NCBI GenBank assembly: GCA_903887325.1
Contig: CAISPG010000074.1
Location: 1-52,832 of the forward strand
Reading direction: 5' to 3'
Origin: an uncultured Burkholderiales bacterium
Lineage (GTDB): Bacteria > Pseudomonadota > Gammaproteobacteria > Burkholderiales > Burkholderiaceae_C
DNA: 52,832 nucleotides
Shown here: piece after piece, positions 28,622 to 35,574 of the stretch
Position numbering within the stretch: the first letter of the stretch is position 1
How the letters are laid out: each line of letters starts with the position of its first letter
The notes under the pieces: model-generated
What the model saw: the letters and a program-made list of their open reading frames with translations, nothing else
Database searches by the model: none
Told to the model about the DNA's origin: nothing
Made by a program: the position numbers and the translations under genes

Positions 28622-28944
28622 TGATTCAACTGCTTTTTATTTACCCTGATGGCCAGGAGCAAGAGGCTTTTGCCCAAAACGGCCAAACCTTGTTGAGTGC
28701 GGCCCAAGAGGCCGGTGTCGCCGGTTTTGTGGCCGAATGCGGCGGCAACTGCACGTGCGCCACTTGCCATTGCTACATACAAGCAGAGCACGCACAAGAG
28801 CTGTTTGAGCCCTCCGAAGACGAACAAGCCATGCTCGGCTTTACCGCCGAGCCGCGCGAGCAGTACAGCCGCTTAGCGTGTCAAATACTGGTCGAATATT
28901 TCATGGACGGCATGCGTGTTTACATGCCGGAGCGGCAGATTTAA
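28621..28944 (+). CDS. [2Fe-2S] ferredoxin, adrenodoxin type
   Basis: The 107-residue protein has the cluster ligands C40-x5-C46-x2-C49 and a distant C87 (RLACQI), as in adrenodoxin-like ferredoxins. Two extra cysteines, C44 and C51, lie inside the ligand loop (CGGNCTCATCHC). The ATG overlaps the stop of the binding protein gene by one base, so it is co-translated. It may pass electrons to an oxygenase acting on the imported compound; no such oxygenase is in the window. Confidence 0.88.
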   Translation: MIQLLFIYPDGQEQEAFAQNGQTLLSAAQEAGVAGFVAECGGNCTCATCHCYIQAEHAQELFEPSEDEQAMLGFTAEPREQYSRLACQILVEYFMDGMRVYMPERQI

Positions 28945-28946
28945 AG

Positions 28947-29714
28947 CTACTGTTTGAAGCGTTTGCGCGTCAAATGCAGAGCTATCGTCCATGCGGCTAC
29001 TGCATAAGCCGTCAATATGCCTATATGCAGCAGTACTTGCTCTGGCCATTGGTCCATGAACAGCGGGCGCACCAGCGACACAGCCTGGGTCAGAGGCAGC
29101 GCCATGGCCAGCCAGCGCACGCCTTCAGGCAAATTGTCCAACGGGAAAAACACACCGCTTAAAAACATCATGGGCGTGAGAAACAGCGTGAAGTAGTAAG
29201 TGAAAAAGTCGTAGCCCTTGGCCAAAGCGTTGAAGATCAAGGCCAGACAGCTGAAGGTGATGCCAACACCTAACAAAATGGGCCAGGCCAGCAATACCTT
29301 CCAGCTGTTGGCAATGCCCAAGGCCAGCATCACAAACAGAATGGCCGTCGCAGTGAAGATGGCCTTGAACGCGGCCCACAGCATTGCAGCCAGCAACACA
29401 TCGTCCAGACGCACCGGCGCGTTCATGATGCCATCCCAGGTTTTTTGCACATGCATGCGCGAAAAAGCCGAGTACAAAGCCTCGAAGGTCGCCGCGTTCA
29501 TGGCGCTCATGCAAATGGAACCGCTGGCCAGAAACACGATGTAAGGTACTTTTTCCGCGCCGAGTTGCACTTCGCCGACCAGCGCGCCCAGGCCATAGCC
29601 GAAAGCCACCAGCCACATCAAGGGCTCGGCGATGTTGGCGATCAGACTGGGAATGATCATCTTTCGCCAGACCAGAAAATTGCGCAAAAACACGGGCCAG
29701 AATCGCAGATGCAT
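28947..29714 (-). CDS. ABC-2 type export permease, NodJ-like
   Basis: The 255-residue permease has six hydrophobic segments and the NodJ pattern with NIAEPLMWLVAFGYGLG and FLTPMMFLSGVFFPLDNLP. NodJ in rhizobia exports lipo-oligosaccharide, but relatives occur widely in non-nodulating betaproteobacteria with unknown cargo. It begins at ATG 29714, sharing one base with the stop of the ATPase gene. It converges on the ferredoxin with a two-base gap and no terminator. Confidence 0.85.
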   Translation of the reverse strand: MHLRFWPVFLRNFLVWRKMIIPSLIANIAEPLMWLVAFGYGLGALVGEVQLGAEKVPYIVFLASGSICMSAMNAATFEALYSAFSRMHVQKTWDGIMNAPVRLDDVLLAAMLWAAFKAIFTATAILFVMLALGIANSWKVLLAWPILLGVGITFSCLALIFNALAKGYDFFTYYFTLFLTPMMFLSGVFFPLDNLPEGVRWLAMALPLTQAVSLVRPLFMDQWPEQVLLHIGILTAYAVAAWTIALHLTRKRFKQ

Positions 29715-30637
29715 CAAGCCCCCTCGCGGATTTGCCGCCCGGTCAGTTTCAAAAACAAATCCTCCAGGTTCGCCGGGCGGTGCAGACTGCGAACGCCGGG
29801 ATAAGCGGCGAGCGCTTGCAACAAGGCTTGCGCGGTTTGCGTATAGAAAAATACCGTGTCTCCACTGACCTCAACCCGTTGCGCCAGCGAACGCACCGGG
29901 CCGTGCGCCAGCGCTTGCGTGTCGCCGCCATACACCTCGACCACGTCCGGCTCTAGGTGTTCAGAGATCAAATCGCGCGGCTTGCCATCTGCAATTTTGC
30001 GACCGTGGTCTATCACCAGCAAGCGGTCGCACAGGCGTTCGGCTTCGTCCATGAAATGCGTGGTCAGCAAAATGGATTTCCCTTGCTGCAGTAACTGCTG
30101 CAAACGCTCCCACATCAGGTGCCGGGCCTGCGGGTCCAGCCCGGTGGTGGGTTCGTCCAGCAGCAATAACAACGGGTCGTTGATCAGCGCGCGCGCCAGA
30201 CTCAGTCGGCGTTTCATGCCGCCGGATAGCTCGCCAGGCTTGGCATCGGCTTTGTGGGTCAAGGAGGCGAATTCCAGCAACATAGGAATACGCGCATCTA
30301 TATCGGCGCGCTTCATGCCGAAATAGCGGCCATACACCAGCAGGTTTTCGGCGCAGGAAAAATCCGGGTCCAGGCTGTCGAACTGGCTGACAACGCCCAG
30401 ACGAGATTTGATGGACAAAGCCTGCGCGGGCATGTCTTCACCGAAGACGGTGACGCTGCCACTATCAGGTGCCGTCAGTCCCAGACACATGCGAAACGTG
30501 GTGGTTTTGCCCGCGCCATTCGGGCCGATCACGCCCAGACATTCACCGGGGTAAAGCGCGAAAGACAAATCATCAACCACCAGGTTGTCGCCGAAGCGCT
30601 TGTTCAGGTGTTCGCAATGCAGTTGTGCAGGATTCAT
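29714..30637 (-). CDS. ABC exporter ATP-binding protein, NodI-like
   Basis: The 307-residue ATPase has Walker A GPNGAGKTT at 38-46, signature LSGGMKRRLSLARALI and Walker B LLLLDEPTTGLD. The C-terminal region after residue 215 (VEVYGGDTQALAHGPVRSL) is the NodI/CcmA-type extension. With the following permease it forms a two-gene exporter. Cargo unknown. Confidence 0.88.
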   Translation of the reverse strand: MNPAQLHCEHLNKRFGDNLVVDDLSFALYPGECLGVIGPNGAGKTTTFRMCLGLTAPDSGSVTVFGEDMPAQALSIKSRLGVVSQFDSLDPDFSCAENLLVYGRYFGMKRADIDARIPMLLEFASLTHKADAKPGELSGGMKRRLSLARALINDPLLLLLDEPTTGLDPQARHLMWERLQQLLQQGKSILLTTHFMDEAERLCDRLLVIDHGRKIADGKPRDLISEHLEPDVVEVYGGDTQALAHGPVRSLAQRVEVSGDTVFFYTQTAQALLQALAAYPGVRSLHRPANLEDLFLKLTGRQIREGA

Positions 30638-30741
30638 GGAGACTAGAGAAATAACTAGCTGTATTGTGCCTTGACGCTAAGTAATGCACTGGCTCCGAGC
30701 TATGCGACTTACAAGAGAGAGCTGAAAAAGTTCGACCCTGA

Positions 30742-30773
30742 GGTCAATTGACCCCGCTCTTCGGTGTTATAGT
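30742..30773 (+). promoter_or_regulatory. Palindrome and probable promoter before tRNA-Phe
   Basis: GGTCAATTGACC (30742-30753) is a perfect 12-base palindrome. Its right half holds TTGACC, a -35-like box, and TATAGT (30768-30773) is a good -10 box twelve bases before the tRNA. The 14-base spacing is short, so the -35 assignment is uncertain. Confidence 0.4.
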
Positions 30774-30785
30774 CTTATCCCTTAC

Positions 30786-30861
30786 GGCCCGGTAGCTCAG
30801 TTGGTAGAGCAGCGGATTGAAAATCCGCGTGTCAGTGGTTCGATTCCACTCCAGGCCACCA
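30786..30861 (+). tRNA. tRNA-Phe (GAA)
   Basis: The 76-base gene encodes CCA. It has the D arm TAGCTCAGTTGGTAGAGCA, anticodon stem-loop GCGGATTGAAAATCCGC with anticodon GAA, and T arm AGTGG/CCACT. The acceptor stem GGCCCGG faces CCAGGCC, leaving a C5-A68 mismatch in an otherwise full stem. The usual pairing would need G at 68. A terminator follows closely. Confidence 0.93.
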
Positions 30862-30866
30862 TATTC

Positions 30867-30905
30867 ACACCCTCAGCGCACTCAGTCCTGAGGGTGTTTT
30901 TTATT
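30867..30905 (+). terminator. Intrinsic terminator after tRNA-Phe
   Basis: ACACCCTCAG (30867-30876) pairs with CTGAGGGTGT (30888-30897) and is followed by TTTTTATTT. It ends the tRNA transcript and, read in reverse, also lies just beyond the stop of the PIG-L gene. Confidence 0.88.
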
Positions 30906-30920
30906 TCTCGGCCAATTAAT

Positions 30921-31616
30921 TTAAAAAACAATGCGGTTGTAAATAGCAAAGGCTTCCGCAAACTCAGATTTGGCTTCAAAACCTCTGAACTGCGCCCATT
31001 TTTTGATGGAACTCAATGACAGAAAGCCTCTGCGGTTTTCATTGATCTGAGAAGGAAAAAATTGCTTGATCAGTTCTATTTTCTGATCAACCAGTGTTTC
31101 ATCCAGGCGAACATAATTGTTGATGGAGTACATGTTCGGGTAAAGCTGATGTATGTAGGTTGGGTTTTCCATCAGCAATATTTCTGACGGTGAATAGTGA
31201 AACGTCGGGCGCGTGGCCGCAATCACAGCTTCGTACAAGACCCGGTGGTCCTGATGGAAAGAGGGGGCCATGGTCATCAGCACATCCGGCTTGACTTGAT
31301 TGATCATGGTTTCAACAAATTTGATCAGCTTGGCAATTGGGAACGTATCAAGCTTGGAGTCGAAATCTATGGGTAGCTTGAACTCATCAATTTCCGGTCT
31401 TAAGAAAGTACCGCCGAAATAATCCACGTAGTTTTGGTATTCAGCTATACGTTGATCTCTGGTCACCGTCGCGTGGTTCATGGTGATGTCTGAGGCATTG
31501 ACCAGCGCGAAATAAAAATCGTACTCATTGGATTGCTTGAGTTTGAGGAAATAGCCGCCTGCTGCAAACATGGCGTCGTCACTGTGCGGTTCAATGATGA
31601 GTAGCTTTTTTTTCAT
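30921..31616 (-). CDS. PIG-L/LmbE family deacetylase
   Basis: The 231-residue protein carries the zinc motif PHSDD at 10-14 and the second motif HQDH at 121-124; H11, D14 and H124 are the likely zinc ligands of an N-acetylglucosamine-type deacetylase. No signal peptide is seen. The gene is clearly richer in A and T than its neighbours (many Lys, Asn, Ile and Tyr codons) and lies directly behind a tRNA, both hints of acquisition by transfer. Its substrate is unknown; it could modify a sugar for a surface glycan or small thiol. Confidence 0.82.
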   Translation of the reverse strand: MKKKLLIIEPHSDDAMFAAGGYFLKLKQSNEYDFYFALVNASDITMNHATVTRDQRIAEYQNYVDYFGGTFLRPEIDEFKLPIDFDSKLDTFPIAKLIKFVETMINQVKPDVLMTMAPSFHQDHRVLYEAVIAATRPTFHYSPSEILLMENPTYIHQLYPNMYSINNYVRLDETLVDQKIELIKQFFPSQINENRRGFLSLSSIKKWAQFRGFEAKSEFAEAFAIYNRIVF

Positions 31617-31820
31617 GTTTTATTTATGTATTGTGAATCAATGCTTCAGTGTAGTGACGTCAACAGATAGAAGTTGCAAAAACAGGCAAACAGTCGAAAT
31701 CAAAGATGGAATTGACAAAAAATACATCATTTACTTCTTGTGACAATAAACAAAGTAATAGTCACTTCGTATTCTAATTGAAAACAAAATTTCAGTCAAG
31801 GCAAGCAAATATAGGCCGAA

Positions 31821-31842
31821 GCTGTCAGTCTTTCATGACAGC
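31821..31842. promoter_or_regulatory. Inverted repeat upstream of small-peptide promoter
   Basis: GCTGTCA (31821-31827) is inverted as TGACAGC (31836-31842) with an 8-base centre, and stands five bases before a promoter -35 box. This position suits an operator. The rest of 31617-31820 is AT-rich with no gene that I can support. Confidence 0.4.
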
Positions 31843-31846
31843 CAGC

Positions 31847-31875
31847 TTGCATAAAAATGTAAACATGGCTAGACT
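31847..31875 (+). promoter_or_regulatory. Candidate sigma70 promoter of the 42-residue peptide gene
   Basis: TTGCAT (31847-31852) and TAGACT (31870-31875) are separated by exactly 17 bases, followed by AAAT. The start codon lies 38 bases after the -10 box. Confidence 0.5.
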
Positions 31876-31913
31876 AAATCCACGAAAAACGCCATTTGAT
31901 TGAAAGGTTCGTC

Positions 31914-32042
31914 ATGAATGAAACGCTTGCTGTTCAAACCCGTAACAAATTAGCCAAGGTGTATCTTGGCGGCATAGTGGCTTTCAGCGGCATCATCACC
32001 TTGCTGGTTTCCATAGTGATGATAGTCAACCGCACCAACTGA
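31914..32042 (+). CDS. Small single-span membrane peptide (42 residues)
   Basis: The frame starts ATG at 31914 behind AAAGG and encodes MNETLAVQTRNKLAKVYLGG, then a hydrophobic helix of about 20 residues (IVAFSGIITLLVSIVMIV) and ends NRTN. The positive residues before the helix (R10, K12, K15) suggest an N-in orientation. It has its own candidate promoter and a strong terminator, so it looks like a dedicated unit. I do not recognise the sequence and assign no function. Confidence 0.6.
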   Translation: MNETLAVQTRNKLAKVYLGGIVAFSGIITLLVSIVMIVNRTN

Positions 32043-32080
32043 GCCGATTAAAGTCGGCGCTTAAGCCGCTTTCAGCAGCC

Positions 32081-32115
32081 AACCCTTGCGAGCAATCGCA
32101 GGGGTTTTGTTTTTT
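32081..32115 (+). terminator. Intrinsic terminator after the small peptide gene
   Basis: AACCCTTGCG (32081-32090) pairs with CGCAGGGGTT (32097-32106) with one T-G wobble around AGCAAT, followed by TTGTTTTTT. The remaining 120 bases to the next gene show no clear promoter. Confidence 0.85.
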
Positions 32116-32235
32116 CTGCGCCTGAAGCAGTTGGATTCATTGAAATCAAATGCAGAAATAATGCTGTAACTGCCGGGCAAGCCAAAATGGCGGACACAGA
32201 GAAACTTCACTTGCTGCAAACAACCGGAGAAAAAA

Positions 32236-34149
32236 ATGGCCAAAGATTTTGACCGAATGGAAGACAGCAACCTGTCCGGTAACCAAAGCATCCATGAGGT
32301 GTCAAATCCCTCGAGAAGACAGTATCTGCAAACCATGACTTGGCTTGCCTTGCTGGGACAAGTCAACCCCTTGCTCGCCATGGGCGCCAAGAAACAGGGC
32401 AAGCCGGGGATGGCTTCGCGTTTGAATTTCCAGGCTTTGCCGCCGAGCGTGGAAGATTTTGTGCAAGTGCCGCCGGGTTACAGCTTTAATGTGCTGGCTG
32501 CCTGGGGCGAACCGGTAGGTATTGCAGGCAAGATGCCGACGTACAAGGCCGATGCGTCCAACACCGCAGACGAACAGGCTTTGCAAATGGGCATGCACCA
32601 CGATGGCCTGGTGTTTTTCCCTTTGAACGCAAGTTCCACGCACGGCGTCATCATCACCAACCATGAATACACGGACGAAGGCCTGCTGCACCCTGACGGC
32701 ATGCAGAACTGGTCGGCAGAAAAGGTGAGGAAATCGCAGCACGCAGTCGGTTTTGCTGTATTTGAAACCCGGCTCGGCGACAAGGGTTGGCAGATGGTCC
32801 GTCCCTCGGCTTATGCGCGGCGCATCACCGCAGCCACGCCGTTTGCCATCACCGGACCTGCCGCCGGTCACCGCTTGATGCAAACCGCAGCTGACCCCGA
32901 GGGTAAGCGTGTGCTGGGAACGCTTGGCAATTGCGCGAGCAGCATGACGCCTTGGGGCACGTATTTATCCGGCGAGGAAAACTGGTCTTATTATTTTTCT
33001 GCAGGTGACACTCCGTCGGAGCACCATCAACGCTGGGGAATGCGTGCCAAAAGCTATTACCAGTGGGAGATGCATGACGAGCGCTTCGACGCGGTCAGGC
33101 ACCCTAATGAGCCCAACCGCTTTGGTTGGATTGTGGAAATCGATCCCATGGACCCCAACAGCACGCCTGTCAAACGCACCGCCATCGGGCGCGGTGCGCA
33201 TGAAGGTGCCTGGGTGACGCAAACCGGTGACGGGCGGGCGGTGGTGTATTCGGGAGAGGATGCGCGCTTTGAATACATTTATAAATTCATCAGCCGCGAC
33301 AAAATAGCGACAGGCGGCGCTGCTGCCAACCGCGAATTGCTGGACCACGGCATTTTGTATGTGGCGCGCTTTGATGCAGATGGCACCGGTCGATGGCTAC
33401 CGGTGGTGCACGGACAGGGTCCGCTGACAGCAGTCAATGGGTTTGCCGATCATGGCGAAGTGTTGATAAAAGCGCGACAAGCCAGCGATGCGCTCGGTGC
33501 CACCAAAATGGACAGGCCCGAGTGGTTGACCATTGATAAAGAAACAGGCTGGGTGTATTGCACGCTGACCAATAACAGCAACCGTGGTCAGAACAAGCAC
33601 CCGGGTGTTGACGCCGCCAATCCGCGCGCCAACAACACCATGGGGCAAATCATTCGCTGGAAAGATGAAAACGCATTTGCAGGGGACCGGTTCGTCTGTA
33701 ACCATTTGCTGCTGGCCGGCGACCCGGGCAATGAACGCGCTGAAGCCAAAGGCAATATACAAGGTGACTTTTTCGGCTGCCCCGATGGTTTGTCCATGGG
33801 CCCGGGCGGCTTGTTGTGGATAGAAACCGATGTGCATTCCAGTCAGCTCAACCAAGGCGAGTTCAAGCGCATAGGCAATAACCAGATGCTGGTGTGCGAC
33901 CCCGAAACCGGCGAGGTCAAGCGTTTTCTGAACGGGCCGAACATGTGCGAAATCACGGGTTTGAGCTTCACGCCGGACGGCACCACTTTGTTCATCAACA
34001 TCCAGCACCCGGGGGAGTCACCTACAGACAAGGGAGACCCGAAATACCCTAACCAGTACTCCAGCTGGCCTGATCACGTGGACGACAACCGGCCGCGTTC
34101 GGCGACCGTAGCGATACGGAAAATCGACGGCGGCATCGTTGGTTCGTGA
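32236..34149 (+). CDS. PhoX-type alkaline phosphatase (DUF839)
   Basis: The 637-residue protein resembles PhoX, a calcium- and iron-dependent phosphomonoesterase exported by the Tat pathway. A Tat-like motif SRRQYL lies near residue 27 ahead of a hydrophobic stretch. Family segments include GNCASSMTPWGTYLSGEENW, the GRGAHEGAW site, NRFGWIVEIDPMDP and CPDGLSMGPGGLLWIETD. GGAG at 32226-32229 supports the ATG. I looked for a PhoB box upstream and found no good match, so phosphate control is not shown by sequence. Confidence 0.85.
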   Translation: MAKDFDRMEDSNLSGNQSIHEVSNPSRRQYLQTMTWLALLGQVNPLLAMGAKKQGKPGMASRLNFQALPPSVEDFVQVPPGYSFNVLAAWGEPVGIAGKMPTYKADASNTADEQALQMGMHHDGLVFFPLNASSTHGVIITNHEYTDEGLLHPDGMQNWSAEKVRKSQHAVGFAVFETRLGDKGWQMVRPSAYARRITAATPFAITGPAAGHRLMQTAADPEGKRVLGTLGNCASSMTPWGTYLSGEENWSYYFSAGDTPSEHHQRWGMRAKSYYQWEMHDERFDAVRHPNEPNRFGWIVEIDPMDPNSTPVKRTAIGRGAHEGAWVTQTGDGRAVVYSGEDARFEYIYKFISRDKIATGGAAANRELLDHGILYVARFDADGTGRWLPVVHGQGPLTAVNGFADHGEVLIKARQASDALGATKMDRPEWLTIDKETGWVYCTLTNNSNRGQNKHPGVDAANPRANNTMGQIIRWKDENAFAGDRFVCNHLLLAGDPGNERAEAKGNIQGDFFGCPDGLSMGPGGLLWIETDVHSSQLNQGEFKRIGNNQMLVCDPETGEVKRFLNGPNMCEITGLSFTPDGTTLFINIQHPGESPTDKGDPKYPNQYSSWPDHVDDNRPRSATVAIRKIDGGIVGS

Positions 34150-34244
34150 AAGTTTATAAATATGCAGTTGGCAGTGCAGGTGAGGCATTGGGGTGCATTT
34201 GCCCCGCTAAGATGTCAAACAACAATTTAATGAGGAGACCCGGC

Positions 34245-34730
34245 ATGAGCATTTTCAAATTCAGCATGTGCGCCCTGGCGCTAGGCTTAGGTGGTTTGAG
34301 CGGCGCGGCTTGTGCGCAAAGCCTGGACAAAACATTCACCGTGGTCGAGCCGGAGCAGATCCAATGGAAGGATGCCGGCAAGGGCGTGCGCTTTGCCGTG
34401 ATCTCCGGCGATCCGTCCAAACCCGGTCCGTATGTGATTCGCGTGGTGTTCCCGCCCGGCGTGATGAGTGCGCCGCATTACCACCGCGAGGACCGTTATG
34501 TGACGGTGATGCAAGGCACTTGGCTGGCCGGCACGGATGACAGCTGGGATCCTAAAGCTACGCAACCGCTTAAAACAGGCAGTTATATGCAACACCCGGC
34601 CGGGGCCATACATTACGACGGCGGCGGCAAAGAAGGTGCAACCGTGCAAATCATGGGCATAGGTCCGAGCAGCACCACGTTTTTGTTCCCGCAGGTTGGT
34701 GATTTCGGCGAGCCGCACAAGCTGAACTGA
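34245..34730 (+). CDS. Exported cupin-domain protein
   Basis: The 161-residue product has a signal peptide (MSIFKFSMCALALGLGGLSG, cleavage near ACAQ) and one cupin barrel with motif 1 APHYHREDRYVTVMQGTW, whose H-x-H and E can bind metal, and motif 2 around QHPAGAIHYDG. It would act in the periplasm. GAGGAG at 34232-34237 supports the ATG. It follows phoX by 95 bases. Possible roles include anti-sigma-type sensing or a small dioxygenase; neither is shown. Confidence 0.8.
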   Translation: MSIFKFSMCALALGLGGLSGAACAQSLDKTFTVVEPEQIQWKDAGKGVRFAVISGDPSKPGPYVIRVVFPPGVMSAPHYHREDRYVTVMQGTWLAGTDDSWDPKATQPLKTGSYMQHPAGAIHYDGGGKEGATVQIMGIGPSSTTFLFPQVGDFGEPHKLN

Positions 34731-34735
34731 GTTTT

Positions 34736-35203
34736 ATGCGCCAGCTTTCAGTCATACATTCACCTGGCACGGCAGTTGACTGTTCAGGCATGCTGCCGTC
34801 TTCAAAACCCGGGGTGGTATCGCTTGTGATTGCTTTAGGTGTTTCAATGGCGATGTGGAGTTTGCCGGCGAAAGCGGAATGGCAGCTCTTAGCCTCCGCT
34901 GAGCAAGGCAAATCTTTTTACGACGATGACTTGCAAGTACAGGGCGATCACATCAGTCTGTGGCGCATGACAGACTTCACCAAGCCGCTGACCAACCTGG
35001 AAGGCAAGGAAGTCTTGTCGGAAAAAACCAGAGCTACCCTGGACTGCAAAGCAGGCAAACAGGCCAACTCTGAGGTGACGCGATTCTCTGGATCGCACGG
35101 CAGTGGCGAGGTGATGAACCATTACGAAACGCCGTTGCGGTTCACCCGTATTGCGCCGGACAGTGTGGACGCATTGTTGTTGCAAAAGGTTTGTGCTCAT
35201 TAA
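34736..35203 (+). CDS. Surface-adhesin E-like exported protein
   Basis: The 155-residue frame contains a hydrophobic signal (SLVIALGVSMAMWSLPAKA) and a mature part, EWQLLASAEQGKSFYDDDLQ to the final VCAH, that resembles the adhesin-E/CNP1-like family: a small beta fold with two cysteines (in ATLDC and KVC) that may bond. The start may instead be ATG 34790, which gives a more normal signal peptide. The five-base gap from the cupin gene suggests co-transcription. Confidence 0.6.
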   Translation: MRQLSVIHSPGTAVDCSGMLPSSKPGVVSLVIALGVSMAMWSLPAKAEWQLLASAEQGKSFYDDDLQVQGDHISLWRMTDFTKPLTNLEGKEVLSEKTRATLDCKAGKQANSEVTRFSGSHGSGEVMNHYETPLRFTRIAPDSVDALLLQKVCAH

Positions 35204-35347
35204 TTCTGCTTCTTTGAGATCTTGCCAATGCCGTGTGGTTTGTTCGCCAGTCGTTTTCTCCGGCAGCATTTCTGCGGTTCGATATACCAAAACCTAATGA
35301 AAACCGTAACAGAGTTAACACCAATAACATCACAGAGGCCGAATCGC

Positions 35348-35545
35348 AGGGGGCGTTTTTTTCGAGCGAAAGCGCAGAAAAAAATCGCACCGGATGGTTC
35401 GGCCAAAGCGTGACTTAACAGAACCGCACGAAAGCAAACTCTTTCGGATGGTTCGGCCAAAGCGTGACTCTAATAGGACATAGCGTGCCTTAACTGAAAC
35501 GCAGAAATACCAATACATCCGGATGGTCGGCCAAAGCGTGACTTA
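35348..35545 (+). repeat. Dispersed repeat, locus 1: poly-T/A hairpin head plus three repeat units
   Basis: A 66-base head (35348-35413) is identical to the reverse complement of 52767-52832. Within it, T7 and A7 flank GCGAAAGC, a hairpin-like core. Three copies of GGATGGTTCGGCCAAAGCGT start at 35392, 35446 and 35521 (the last lacks one T). The first two are 54 bases apart. Each unit has GGTTC inverted as GAACC. The array fills most of the gap 35204-35574; 35204-35347 shows no gene that I can support. Confidence 0.85.
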
Positions 35546-35574
35546 ATAGAACCGCATGAAAGTCAATAAAAAAA

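Noticed and set aside
28947-30637. Nodulation genes nodIJ
   Set aside because: The sequence family fits, but no nodABC, nod box or symbiosis genes are present. The pair is called NodIJ-like without a nodulation role.
35392-35545. CRISPR array
   Set aside because: Units are longer than CRISPR repeats, spacing is uneven, there are no unique spacers of constant size, and no cas genes are nearby.
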